Program-made: the position numbers and the translations under genes
Origin: AP-15 sp963738185
GTDB taxonomy: Bacteria > Pseudomonadota > Alphaproteobacteria > ATCC43930 > CGMCC-115725
Reading direction: 5' to 3'
DNA length: 64,000 bases
NCBI GenBank assembly: GCA_963738185.1
Contig: CAVTVA010000003.1
Span: forward strand, 1,426,001-1,490,000
Part shown: positions 41,417-49,661 of the stretch, piece after piece
Layout: the number at the start of each line of letters is the position of its first letter
Position numbering within the stretch: the stretch's first letter is position 1
The notes under the pieces: model-generated
Told to the model about the DNA's origin: nothing
Databases searched by the model: none
Seen by the model: the letters and a program-made list of their open reading frames with translations, nothing else

Positions 41417-41871
41417 GGGTCGGACACCCCAATTCGAGTGGTTTCGGGAAAGTTCTTGCTGGGGCCGGGCCGCCCAGTTGCGGCGAAGCCCGCGGCAATT
41501 ATTCGAGCACGCATGTCAAGGACCGTGGCTGCCGTCGTCGCCATACCGACGAGCGGCAGCCCAGTCAGACCGCGACCGCCACGGCTCCAAGACGGATGCA
41601 GCCCGAGCCGGGACGCACCCTTCTAGCCACCGTCGCCTCGAGACGCCTCAGAGCAACCACTGTGAAATTCCCCTGCTCCGAAGATACCCGCTTGCCGCCA
41701 GAAAGAGAACGAGATTCATCGCCGGAATCGGCAGATAAGGAAGCCGGGCCAAGAGCGCCGCGAGGGGCATGTCGCCTCGGCCGCCGACCGCCCACGCGAT
41801 CTCGGGTTATTGGAGCAGATAACGTGAGTGGACAGCGCAGCAACGCCGGTTTGCGGCAAATCCGGCTGATC
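41417..41871. other. Intergenic region between bactofilin and mlaA
   Basis: About 455 bp between divergent genes. A GTG at 41824 in frame with mlaA would extend that protein by 16 residues. A 40-codon hydrophobic frame on the minus strand (41648-41770) is noted but not called. No RNA gene, repeat or clear promoter was identified. Confidence 0.45.
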
Positions 41872-42630
41872 ATGAGGCGGGGCGGGACCGCCGCGGCGAT
41901 CGGCATCCTGCTCGGCTGCGGCGGTTGCGCCGTCGGGCCGGACCGTGCTACCGGCGCCGACAACGACCCGGCCGAAGGGGTCAACCGCGCCATCTTCAAG
42001 GCCAATCTGGCGGCTGACCACGCGGTTGTCCGGCCGGTGGCCCAGGCGTATCAGGACCACGTCCCGCCGGCAGTGCGGCAGGGCGTTCGCAATGTCGTGC
42101 AAAACCTCAAGGAGCCGGCGAACGCGGTCAACGATCTGCTGCAAGGGCATGTCGCGCAGGCGGGCCAGGCGGTCGGGCGGCTCGCGGTCAACAGCACGGT
42201 CGGGGCCGCCGGCGTCTTCGATGTCGCAAAAAACTGGGGCTTGCCGCCGCACCCGGCCGATTTCGGCGAGACGCTCGCGGTTTGGGGGGTCGGCGAAGGG
42301 CCTTTTGTCGAGCTGCCGCTGTTCGGCCCGTCAAACCCGCGCGACGCGGTCGGCACCGTCGTCGACATGGCGATGAACCCGTTGGCCTATGTCGGGGGCG
42401 CGCCGGCGACCTACGCCGGGGTCGCCACCGGCGGCGCCGGCTTCGTCGACACCCGGGCGCAGCATCTGAAGGATTTGGACGATCTGGAGCGCAACTCGCT
42501 CGATTATTATGCCGAGCTGCGCAGCGTCTACCGCCAGCACCGCGACGCCGAGATCGCCAAGGCAAAGCAGCCGGAAAAGCCTAAGCAAGGGCATGTCGAT
42601 ATCACGTTTCCCGACGCCGCCAAGCCCTAG
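41872..42630 (+). CDS. mlaA: MlaA (VacJ) family outer-membrane lipoprotein
   Basis: The outer-membrane component that removes phospholipids from the outer leaflet and passes them to the Mla pathway. 252 residues from the ATG at 41872. Lipoprotein signal with lipobox ILLGCGGC. Family motifs are DPAEGVNRAIFKAN, VRNVVQNLKEPANAVNDLL, RLAVNSTVGAAGVFDVA, DFGETLAVWGVGEGPFVELP and LFGPSNPRDAVG. A helical tail with DDLERNSLDYYAELRSVYRQ is also typical. No mlaBCDEF genes are nearby, though in some alphaproteobacteria they are. Confidence 0.92.
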   Translation: MRRGGTAAAIGILLGCGGCAVGPDRATGADNDPAEGVNRAIFKANLAADHAVVRPVAQAYQDHVPPAVRQGVRNVVQNLKEPANAVNDLLQGHVAQAGQAVGRLAVNSTVGAAGVFDVAKNWGLPPHPADFGETLAVWGVGEGPFVELPLFGPSNPRDAVGTVVDMAMNPLAYVGGAPATYAGVATGGAGFVDTRAQHLKDLDDLERNSLDYYAELRSVYRQHRDAEIAKAKQPEKPKQGHVDITFPDAAKP

Positions 42631-42672
42631 CGGCTGCGGCCGGCCCCTTTCCAATCGCCCGCGGCCCGCGGC

Positions 42673-42954
42673 TCACGGCTGGTTCGGCAGCGGCGCTGAA
42701 AACGCAAAAAACGAGTGCTGCCGCGCCGCTCGGAACCGGCGCCGCTGCTCGCGCGCCGCGGCATATGCTTCGAGCTGCGCCCGGTCGGCCGCGGCGACCG
42801 AGCCTTGGGTCGGCAAGACGCAGGCAGTCGGGCAGCGGGTGATCCCTCGCGTCCTGATGAACTCGGCAACCGCCGCGTCGCCGCCGCGCTCCGCGAGAAT
42901 CCGTTCCGATTGTTTGCCGATCATTGCGCCCTGCCATCCGTTTCGGTTCGCCAT
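42673..42954 (-). CDS. Small conserved hypothetical protein
   Basis: 93 residues, beginning MANRNGWQGAMIGKQSERIL and containing FIRTRGITRCPTACVLPTQG, then a charged helix and an aromatic end. The ITRCPTACVLPTQ block is recalled from small hypothetical proteins of Bradyrhizobium and relatives, which supports a real gene. Two cysteines are four residues apart. No function known. A 230-bp gap without features separates it from the next gene. Confidence 0.6.
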   Translation of the reverse strand: MANRNGWQGAMIGKQSERILAERGGDAAVAEFIRTRGITRCPTACVLPTQGSVAAADRAQLEAYAAAREQRRRFRAARQHSFFAFSAPLPNQP

Positions 42955-43184
42955 CCAAACCGTTACGCGTCACAGCGGCAGTTGGTGGCGCTGCCCGGCG
43001 TCGCCCATCTCGGAGGTCGCCAAGGATTTCAGCGGGAACGATCGAGGATGATGTTGCCCGCCTACACCGGAGGCAGATCGGCGGCATGGAGGTGATCGAC
43101 CGCGCAGGGACGGCCGGCCTGGAAGCTCGCCCGGATTCCCGATATGTACCGCTCGGCGGCCGGCTGGACGGCGCTGGCCCCAGC

Positions 43185-43880
43185 CTATTTCGGCATCGGC
43201 CCCGCTTCCGCTTCGGCCGGCGGCGACGGTTTTGTTCCGATGAACAACTCGACCGCTTCACTGTCCGGGAGCACGCCGCTCGGCGGCACCCGGCTCTGAT
43301 ACGGGATGCCGAATTTGGCGAACCCGTTAAGCAGGATCTTGGTTGTGTCGGCGCCGCGGCCGCCCGCATCATAGACGTTGATCGCCATCGCCCGGATCGC
43401 GCCGAAGATCGTCGTCGTCTCGGGGCCGCGCGCGTCCCAATTCGCCGCTTTCAGCACATCGGCGATTTGGGTCGCATAGCGGTAGGCCTCGATATCGCCG
43501 GGCGCGCAGGAAATCACCACGCTGTGGGCGCCGGCCTGCCGCAAATAATCCGCCAACTTGGCCGCGGTATCGGGGCTCAAGGCTCGGCCGCGAGCGCTCT
43601 CCTGCAATTTTGCAATCCGAGCCTCGAGCAGCTTGATCTGCGCGGCAAGCTCGTCGGATTGGTCGTCCCGGATCAGGCGCGCGATCCGATCGGCGGCGCT
43701 GCGCGACTGCCATGCGGTTGCCGCAACGGCGAGCACGGCGAGAAGGCAGATGGCGAGGATCCGCCGCCGCTTTCTGACCGCGATGGCGGCGGGAACGGCA
43801 GCGGCGGCCAGCGCCACAACGCTCAGCGCCAGCACCAAGAAGACCGGCAACCACGACGCAACCACACCGCCCCCCGACAT
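43185..43880 (-). CDS. Membrane-anchored hypothetical protein
   Basis: 231 residues. Two N-terminal membrane helices (about residues 8-34 and 40-57), then a coiled coil (AQIKLLEARIAKLQESARG), then a globular domain containing ADYLRQAGAHSVVISCAPGD, YATQIADVLKAANWDARGPE and ILLNGFAKFGIPYQSRVPPS. The domain looks like a nucleotide- or ligand-handling alpha/beta fold seen in other membrane-tethered hypothetical proteins; no name can be given. It follows the MFS gene by 54 bp and may share its transcript. Confidence 0.7.
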   Translation of the reverse strand: MSGGGVVASWLPVFLVLALSVVALAAAAVPAAIAVRKRRRILAICLLAVLAVAATAWQSRSAADRIARLIRDDQSDELAAQIKLLEARIAKLQESARGRALSPDTAAKLADYLRQAGAHSVVISCAPGDIEAYRYATQIADVLKAANWDARGPETTTIFGAIRAMAINVYDAGGRGADTTKILLNGFAKFGIPYQSRVPPSGVLPDSEAVELFIGTKPSPPAEAEAGPMPK

Positions 43881-43934
43881 CGCACCCCCGATCGGTCTCG
43901 GCGAAAGCGCCGCCGCTTCCCCGCAGCCGGACGG

Positions 43935-45218
43935 CTATTCGGCCGCGAGCACGGCGTCGGCCGGTTCGGCGCCGCGTCCGCCGACGCCGATGAACAGAAC
44001 CATCACCGCAGCACCGAGCAGCAATAGGCCGGCCACCAGGAAAGCCTCGAAGTAGGTGCCAAAGGCGGTGCGCGACACGCCGCCGAGATAAGCCGCCGTG
44101 GCGCTGCCGATCTGATGGATGACGGTGATCCAGGCGACCATGATGCCCGTTTTCGCGGTGCCGAAGATTCGGTTGAGCAGCCGCACGGTCGGCGGCACGC
44201 TGGCGATCCAGTCGAGGCCGTAAAACACCGCGAACAGCGGCAGCCCAAAGATCGACCGGCCAAAGGCGAACGGCAGGTACATCAGCGCCAGCCCGCGCAG
44301 CCCGTAATACCAGGCGAGCAATAGCCGGTTGTCGCAGCGGTCGCTGAGCCAGCCGGACAAAGTCCCGCCGATAAAGCTGAACACCCCCGCCGCGGCAAGC
44401 ACGCTGGCGCCGGCGACCTCGCTCAGGCCGTGATCGACGCAGGCCGGGATCAGGTGGGTCCCGATCAGCCCGTTGGTGGTGGCGCCGCAAACAAAATAGC
44501 CGCCGGCGATCAGCCAGAAGTCGCGCTTGCGCCCACCCTCGCCGAGCGCGCGGAACGCCACCGTCAGAGGATTGCCCCGGATCGGCGCTTCGACTTTTGG
44601 GCCGCTGGCGTCACCATAGCGCGCCAGCCCCAGATCGCCCGGCCGATTGCGCATCAGCAGCGCCACGAGCGGCACAAAGGCCAGGACCGTGACCGCCAGG
44701 ACCACAGCCATCACCCGCCAGCCGAAATGGGTGGCAAGCTCGGCCAGGTTTGGCAGAAAGACAAGCTGGCCGGCGGCATTGGCCGCGGTCAACACGCCGA
44801 CGACCAGCCCTTGGCGCGCCTGGAACCAGCGGGTTGCGATATAGGCCGCGATAAAGCTGCCGATCACCCCAGTGCTGAGGCCGACAACGACGCCCCACAG
44901 CAAAATCAGCTGCCAAGCCTGGTGCATCATCGGCGACAGCGCAACAGCACCACTGGTCAGCGCCATCGCCAACACCATCGTGCGGCGCACCCCCCAGCGG
45001 TCCATCAACGCCGCGGCGAACGGGCCGACCAGCCCGTACAGCAGCAGGTTGATGCCAATCGCCAGGGATATCGTCGCCGGCGACCAGGCGAATTCGTGCT
45101 CGAGCGGAACGATCAGCACGCCAGGGGCGGCGCGCACCCCCGCGGTCAGCAGCCCGACGACAAAGGTAACGCCGGCAATAATCCAGGCGTAATGCAGCTT
45201 TTTTGGCGGAACCATCAT
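43935..45218 (-). CDS. MFS transporter
   Basis: 427 residues with 12 predicted membrane helices. Motif A-like DRWGVRRTMVLAM after helix 2 and the related SDRCDNRLLLAWYY after helix 8. The N-terminus LHYAWIIAGVTFVVGL and the overall layout resemble the oxalate:formate antiporter/monocarboxylate branch. The substrate is probably an organic acid: the gene is six bases downstream of a 2-hydroxyacid dehydrogenase gene in the same directon. This link is inference. Confidence 0.88.
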   Translation of the reverse strand: MMVPPKKLHYAWIIAGVTFVVGLLTAGVRAAPGVLIVPLEHEFAWSPATISLAIGINLLLYGLVGPFAAALMDRWGVRRTMVLAMALTSGAVALSPMMHQAWQLILLWGVVVGLSTGVIGSFIAAYIATRWFQARQGLVVGVLTAANAAGQLVFLPNLAELATHFGWRVMAVVLAVTVLAFVPLVALLMRNRPGDLGLARYGDASGPKVEAPIRGNPLTVAFRALGEGGRKRDFWLIAGGYFVCGATTNGLIGTHLIPACVDHGLSEVAGASVLAAAGVFSFIGGTLSGWLSDRCDNRLLLAWYYGLRGLALMYLPFAFGRSIFGLPLFAVFYGLDWIASVPPTVRLLNRIFGTAKTGIMVAWITVIHQIGSATAAYLGGVSRTAFGTYFEAFLVAGLLLLGAAVMVLFIGVGGRGAEPADAVLAAE

Positions 45219-45224
45219 CGCTCC

Positions 45225-46163
45225 TCAGCCGACTGGCGTCGGCAGCGGCCGCCCGGCGAAATGCGCCAAGAGGTTGTCGATGAACAGATCGCCCATCGCG
45301 CCGCGGGTCTCGTGCGTGGCGCTGCCGGTATGCGGCATCAGCACGACATTTTCCAGCGCCATCAGCGCCGGCGGCACCTCGGGCTCGTGGGCGAAGACGT
45401 CGAGCCCGGCGGCGCCGATCGCGCCGGCCTCGAGTGCCGCCACCAGCGCCACCTCGTCGACGATCGAGCCGCGGGCGATGTTGATCAGGGTGCCTTGCGG
45501 CCCCAAAGCGTCGAGCACGTCGCGGTTAATGAGGTTGCGGGTCTGATCGCCGCCGGTCGCGGCAACGATGAGGATGTCGCTCCATTTGGCGAGCTCGCGG
45601 AGTTCAGCGAAGAACTGATAGGGCGTGTCCCACTTTTGGCTCGGCCCGTGATAGGCGATCGTCGCACCGAACGGGGCGCAGCGCTCGGCGATCGCCCGGC
45701 CGATGCGGCCGAGCCCGACAATCCCGACCCGGCGCCCGCGCATTGCGCGGCCAAAGCGCAGTTCGCCCCGGCGCCAGTCGCCGCGGCGCACAAACCGGTC
45801 CCCCTCGACGATCCGTCGCTCGACCGCCAGCATTAGCGCCATCGCCGTGTCGGCGGTGTCCTCGGTCACGACATCGGGGGTGTTGGTGACGGCGATGCCG
45901 CGCGACTTGGCGTGGGCGACCGCGATCGCATCGACGCCGATGCCGAGGCAGGCGATGATCTCGACCCGCGGCAGCGCGTCGATCAGCGCCGCCGGACAGC
46001 CGTGCAGCGCATAGACCGCGATCGCCTGCACTCGCTCGGCGGCCCCGCGCAGAAAGGCGTCACGATCGGCCGCCAGCCACAACGGATGCACCGTGAACAG
46101 CTGTTCGAGCCGCGCCTGGGTCGGCGGGTACAGCGGGCCGACGAGCAGGATCTCGGGGTTCAT
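45225..46163 (-). CDS. D-isomer-specific 2-hydroxyacid dehydrogenase
   Basis: 312 residues from the ATG at 46163, which has GGAGAG upstream. NAD(P)-binding GIVGLGRIGRAIAERC, substrate-binding ACLGIGVDAIAVAHAKSRGI, catalytic Arg in NIARGSIVDEVALV, Glu in FAHEPEVPPALM and His in LMPHTGSATHETRGAM. The group includes glyoxylate/hydroxypyruvate reductases. The exact substrate is not determinable. It lies between ribB (11 bp upstream) and the MFS gene (6 bp downstream). Confidence 0.9.
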   Translation of the reverse strand: MNPEILLVGPLYPPTQARLEQLFTVHPLWLAADRDAFLRGAAERVQAIAVYALHGCPAALIDALPRVEIIACLGIGVDAIAVAHAKSRGIAVTNTPDVVTEDTADTAMALMLAVERRIVEGDRFVRRGDWRRGELRFGRAMRGRRVGIVGLGRIGRAIAERCAPFGATIAYHGPSQKWDTPYQFFAELRELAKWSDILIVAATGGDQTRNLINRDVLDALGPQGTLINIARGSIVDEVALVAALEAGAIGAAGLDVFAHEPEVPPALMALENVVLMPHTGSATHETRGAMGDLFIDNLLAHFAGRPLPTPVG

Positions 46164-46174
46164 CGCGCTCTCCG

Positions 46175-47260
46175 CTATTCGCCTTCGAGCGGCACGGTCT
46201 CGATGATCTCGATGCCAAAGCCGGCGAGCCCGACATAGGTGCGCGAGCGCGTCGCCAACAGCTGGATCGACGAGATCCGCAGGTCGCGCAGGATTTGGGC
46301 GCCAAGCCCGACCTCGCGCCACTGCACGTTGCGCTCGCGTTCCGAATGGGTGGCCTCGTCGCCGACCGCGGAGGCCGGCACCCCCGAAGCGCCGTCGCGC
46401 AGATAGACCAGCACGCCCCGCCCGGCCGCCTTGAAATGGTCGAGTGCTGCGTGCACCGGCTTCGCCCCGCCAAACACATCGTCGAGCACATTGGCGCGAT
46501 GCAGCCGGGTCGGCACGCCAGCGCCGTCGCCGATGTCGCCATAGACAAAGGCGTAGTGATGCACCTTGTCGAACGGCGTCAGATAAGCATAGCCGGCAAG
46601 CTCGCCGATCTCGCTGGCGACCCTGAACTCGGCCACCCGGGTCACAAGCTTTTCGCGCGCCTGGCGATAGGCGATCAGATCGGCCACCGAGATCTCACTG
46701 AGACCATGCTTTTTGGCGAAGGCGGCCACCTGCGGCCCGCGCATGACCGTGCCGTCGTCGTTGACCAATTCGCAGATCGCCGCCACCGGCTCGAGCCCGG
46801 CCAGCCGGCAGAAATCGATCGCCGCCTCGGTATGGCCGGAGCGCATCAATACGCCGCCATCCTTGGCGATCAGCGGAAAGATGTGCCCCGGCCGGACAAA
46901 ATCGGCGCGCCCGGTATTGTTGTTGGCCAGGTTGCGGATCGTGGCGGTGCGGTCCTCGGCCGAAATCCCGGTCGTCGTGCCGTGGCGGTAATCGACCGAT
47001 ACGGTAAAGGCGGTGCCGTGGATCGCGTCGTTGTCGGCCACCATCGGCGCCAGGTGCAGCCGCCGCGCGATCTCTCCGGTTAAGGGCGCGCAAACGATGC
47101 CGCAGGTGTTGCGGATGATGAACGCCATCTTCTCCGGTGTGGCGTGCGCCGCCGCGAGGATCAGGTCGCCCTCGTTCTCGCGGTCGTTGTCGTCGGTCAC
47201 GACGACGATTTCGCCGCGGGCGAAGGCGTCGATCACCTGCGGGACCTCGGTGTGCGACAT
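46175..47260 (-). CDS. ribB: 3,4-dihydroxy-2-butanone 4-phosphate synthase with degenerate GTP cyclohydrolase II domain
   Basis: 361 residues from the ATG at 47260. The first 200 form an intact DHBP synthase: DDNDRENEGDLILAAAHATP, HGTAFTVSVDYRHGTTTGIS, RPGHIFPLIAKDGGVLMRSG and EAAIDFCRLAGLEPVAAICE. It makes the four-carbon unit of riboflavin. The C-terminal half has the GTP cyclohydrolase II fold, but the zinc cysteines of the HSECLTGD...RCDCG loop are absent (here RANVLDDVFGGAKPVHAALD), so that activity should be missing. This RibBX-like arrangement is known in alphaproteobacteria. The true ribA must lie elsewhere. Confidence 0.92.
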   Translation of the reverse strand: MSHTEVPQVIDAFARGEIVVVTDDNDRENEGDLILAAAHATPEKMAFIIRNTCGIVCAPLTGEIARRLHLAPMVADNDAIHGTAFTVSVDYRHGTTTGISAEDRTATIRNLANNNTGRADFVRPGHIFPLIAKDGGVLMRSGHTEAAIDFCRLAGLEPVAAICELVNDDGTVMRGPQVAAFAKKHGLSEISVADLIAYRQAREKLVTRVAEFRVASEIGELAGYAYLTPFDKVHHYAFVYGDIGDGAGVPTRLHRANVLDDVFGGAKPVHAALDHFKAAGRGVLVYLRDGASGVPASAVGDEATHSERERNVQWREVGLGAQILRDLRISSIQLLATRSRTYVGLAGFGIEIIETVPLEGE

Positions 47261-47288
47261 GATCTCGGTCTCCCGACGGCGCAATCGG

Positions 47289-47741
47289 CTAAGCAAAACC
47301 GCTCGCGGCCAAGAACCGCGGGTTCGCCAGACGCAATCTGGCGATCGTCATGCGCCACAAGATAGCGCGGGCGAGCGCCTCGCGCTCCGGCGAATTCTCG
47401 AAGGCGCCGATGCGCAGTTCGCGGGCGAACCAGCACAGGCTTTGTGCGGCACCCTCACCCGCCTCCCCTCGGATCGTAGTCCAGGGGTCGGCACCCTCTC
47501 CCGCATTGCGGGAGAGGGGGGCTGGGTGGGTGAGGGCCGCGCCGTAGTAGAGCAGCTCCAGCTCCCGAAGAAGCGGCTCGGTTCGCCCCTCCGCTTCCGT
47601 TTCGCGCGCGGCGATCGCCATGCAATTGGCGACGAGCAGCGCGTCGAGCCGGCGCTCCTGCGGCAACAGCGGCAAGAGGTCGTTGACCAGCACGTCGCGG
47701 GCGAGCGCCAGCAACGCCGCGCCGCGCGGCAGGTCATGCAT
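47289..47741 (-). CDS. DUF6285 domain-containing protein with embedded palindromic repeat
   Basis: About 150 residues from the ATG at 47741, overlapping the phosphotransferase stop. The DUF6285-like core is LLALARDVLVNDLLPLLPQE, DALLVANCMAIAARETEAE and, at the end, SPEREALARAILWRMTIARL. Between them the peptide HPAPLSRNAGEGADPW and GEAGEGAA is encoded by a palindromic repeat (47452-47536) in frame. Without it the protein has the usual length of about 120. DUF6285 genes are regularly next to phosphotransferase and acyl-CoA genes, as here. Function unknown. Confidence 0.78.
   Translation of the reverse strand: MHDLPRGAALLALARDVLVNDLLPLLPQERRLDALLVANCMAIAARETEAEGRTEPLLRELELLYYGAALTHPAPLSRNAGEGADPWTTIRGEAGEGAAQSLCWFARELRIGAFENSPEREALARAILWRMTIARLRLANPRFLAASGFA
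47452..47536. repeat. Palindromic repeat element embedded in the DUF6285 gene
   Basis: 85 bp bounded by CCCTCACCC and GGGTGAGGG, with an inner hairpin CCCTCTCCCGC-ATT-GCGGGAGAGGG. It is the same family as the element in uvrC (27441-27526): the termini and hairpin are shared and the remaining arm sequence differs. It is read through in frame by the host gene, adding about 28 residues. Confidence 0.78.
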
Positions 47742-48804
47742 CGCCGCGCATCCCACCCGGATCGAGCAGCATCAGCAGCTCCAGCTCGCATTCGCTGGCG
47801 CGCCGCCCGGTCAATGCCAGGTCGAGGCTGCGCTCGCCGCCCGCGATGTGGCGCTCGCTCTGCTGCAGCGCGATCACCGCCCAGCGCACGCTTGCCAGCA
47901 CCTCCCAGAAACGCACCCGAGCCGGGTCGATGACCGTGCCGCTTTGGCGCTCGTAGCCGCGGTAAAACGGCGCGCGGTCGGCGATCCCGCCAGCCTCCCG
48001 GTCGAGCCGGGCAAAGCGCCAGCCCTTTGAGCAGAACCAGCCGAGGTCCTCGTGCGGATCGCCCCAGCCGGCGAATTCCCAGTCAAGGACGCCGGTCAGC
48101 CTGGCGCCGTCGAGCAGGTAGTTGCCGGTGCGGAAATCGTGGTGGCACAAGACCGGCAGGACCGGCGTCGGCATGTGCGTCTCGAGCCAGCGGATGCCCC
48201 ATTCGAGCACCGGCCGTGGTGCTGGATGACGGTCGAGATAATCGCGAAACCCGGCGATCTGCTGCACCGGCCCGGTCTGGTCGTAGGGCGTTAGAAAGGC
48301 AAGGTCGGGCCGCGGCGGCCGGATCGCGTGGATGCGGGCGAGCTCCTGCCCGAGCCGCTCGGCGATCGCGGGCAACGCCGGGTCGAGTGCGGGGTCGCGG
48401 GTGATGCGATGCGCGGCCGCGCTCCCCACGGCCCGGCGCATGACCAGGAACGGCTTGCCGAAGACCGCAGGATCGGCGCTGGCGTAGAAGGGCTCGGGAA
48501 CCGTCACCCCGGCAGCGAACGCCGCCTTCAGCACGGCGAATTCCTGCAAGCGGTCGAGGCTCGATGGCACCCCGGTCGTGGCTGCCGCGCGCAGCACCAG
48601 ACGCTGCTCGCCATCGAGCCGGCCGCCAGAGAAATACACGTCGAGCCCCCAATTTTCCTGGATCGAGCCGCCGCTGAGCGGGGTGAGCCCGGTGATTTCG
48701 CAGCTTTGCGCCCCGCTCGCCTCGGCCAGGAAGCGCGCCAATTCCGGCCGGCGGTCGTCGGCCGCGGCCGGCACGTCAGATCGCGGCGACCGCGTGCCCG
48801 CCAT
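47734..48804 (-). CDS. Phosphotransferase family protein (aminoglycoside phosphotransferase fold)
   Basis: About 356 residues. The N-lobe has GGSIQENWGLDV and RLVLRAAA, the catalytic loop is VLCHHDFRTGNYLLDGARL, and the metal-binding DWEFAGWGDPHEDLGW follows. This subgroup (APH/ACAD10-like) occurs with acyl-CoA dehydrogenases and ligases and probably phosphorylates 4-hydroxy-acyl compounds rather than antibiotics; that is known for ACAD10/11 relatives and inferred here. The start may be the ATG at 48804 or a GTG at 48774 just after the SDR stop. It is upstream of the DUF6285 gene with overlap. Confidence 0.84.
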   Translation of the reverse strand: MAGTRSPRSDVPAAADDRRPELARFLAEASGAQSCEITGLTPLSGGSIQENWGLDVYFSGGRLDGEQRLVLRAAATTGVPSSLDRLQEFAVLKAAFAAGVTVPEPFYASADPAVFGKPFLVMRRAVGSAAAHRITRDPALDPALPAIAERLGQELARIHAIRPPRPDLAFLTPYDQTGPVQQIAGFRDYLDRHPAPRPVLEWGIRWLETHMPTPVLPVLCHHDFRTGNYLLDGARLTGVLDWEFAGWGDPHEDLGWFCSKGWRFARLDREAGGIADRAPFYRGYERQSGTVIDPARVRFWEVLASVRWAVIALQQSERHIAGGERSLDLALTGRRASECELELLMLLDPGGMRGDA

Positions 48805-49549
48805 CGACCGCGATCACCGCGCCGGTGATGTAGGCTCCGGCCGGAGAGGCCAACAGCAGCACCGCGCCATCGAGATCGTCGGGCTGCGCGACCCGGCGCA
48901 ATGGGATGCGCGCCGCGAGCCTCTGCCCGGCCTCACTTTTTAGGAAGTCGCGGTTGAAATCGGTCTCGACATAGCCCGGGGCCAGCGCGTTGACGAGGAT
49001 GCCGTGGCGCGCCAGCTCCATCGCCAGCACATGGGTCAGGTGAATGAGCCCGGCCTTGGCCGCGCAATAGCTTGGAACCCGCGCGATCGTGCGCGAGCCC
49101 AGCACCGAGGCGATGTTGACGATCCGCCCTGGCCGCCGGCACTCGACCAGATGGCGGGCGAATTCTCGGGCCATCAGCCAGGCGCCCTTCAGATTGGTGT
49201 CGACGACGTAATCCCACTCCTCTTCGGTATGCTCGAGCACCGGTTTGGAGACGACGACTCCGGCATTGTTGACCAGCAAGGTGAGCGGCCCGAGCCGCGC
49301 CTCGGCCGCAGCAACCGCCGCGGCGACACTGTCGGCACTGGTCACGTCGAGCGCCAAGGGCAGGCAGCTGCCGCCCTCGGCCGTGATCTCGCGCGCCGCC
49401 GCGGCGAGGCGCTCGGTGCGTCGCGCGGCCAATGCCACCTTGGCCCCGGCGGCGGCCAGCAGCAGCGCCAGATGCCGCCCGATCCCGCTCGACGCCCCGG
49501 TGACCAGCGCCACCTGCCCGGCCAGGTCGAAGCTCGGCAGCGCGGTCAT
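48776..49549 (-). CDS. SDR family NAD(P)-dependent oxidoreductase
   Basis: 257 residues, classical short-chain dehydrogenase. TGASSGIGRHLALLLA cofactor motif, LLVNNAGVVV, catalytic Ser in NIASVLGSRT and Tyr-x-x-x-Lys in SYCAAKAGLIHL, and C-terminal YITGAVIAVDGGHAV. It lies between an acyl-CoA ligase and a phosphotransferase gene, so a role in acyl-chain oxidation is plausible but unproven. Intact. Confidence 0.9.
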   Translation of the reverse strand: MTALPSFDLAGQVALVTGASSGIGRHLALLLAAAGAKVALAARRTERLAAAAREITAEGGSCLPLALDVTSADSVAAAVAAAEARLGPLTLLVNNAGVVVSKPVLEHTEEEWDYVVDTNLKGAWLMAREFARHLVECRRPGRIVNIASVLGSRTIARVPSYCAAKAGLIHLTHVLAMELARHGILVNALAPGYVETDFNRDFLKSEAGQRLAARIPLRRVAQPDDLDGAVLLLASPAGAYITGAVIAVDGGHAVAAI

Positions 49550-49558
49550 CGGCTCGCC

Positions 49559-49655
49559 TTGTCATGCCCGGACTTGTTCCGGGCATCCACGACCCGCCGA
49601 ATAGCCGCCGCAAGCGTCGCATGGATGGCCGGGACGCGCCCGGCCATGACGATGT
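49559..49655. repeat. Intergenic inverted repeat between SDR and acyl-CoA ligase genes
   Basis: The sequence starts TTGTCATGCCCGGACTTGTT then CCGGGCATCCACG, and a partner GGCCGGGACGCGCCCGGCC-ATGACG lies at its right side. This TCATGCCCGGACTTGTTCCGGG type is a familiar dispersed repeat in alphaproteobacteria. It fills the only sizeable gap in the directon and may shape the mRNA between the two genes. Confidence 0.6.
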
Positions 49656-49661
49656 GTGGCG

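Noticed and set aside
41648..41770. A 40-codon hydrophobic frame on the minus strand (begins MPLAALLARLPYLP).
   Set aside because: There is no ribosome site, no recognised family and only one frame of support; short hydrophobic frames are common by chance here.
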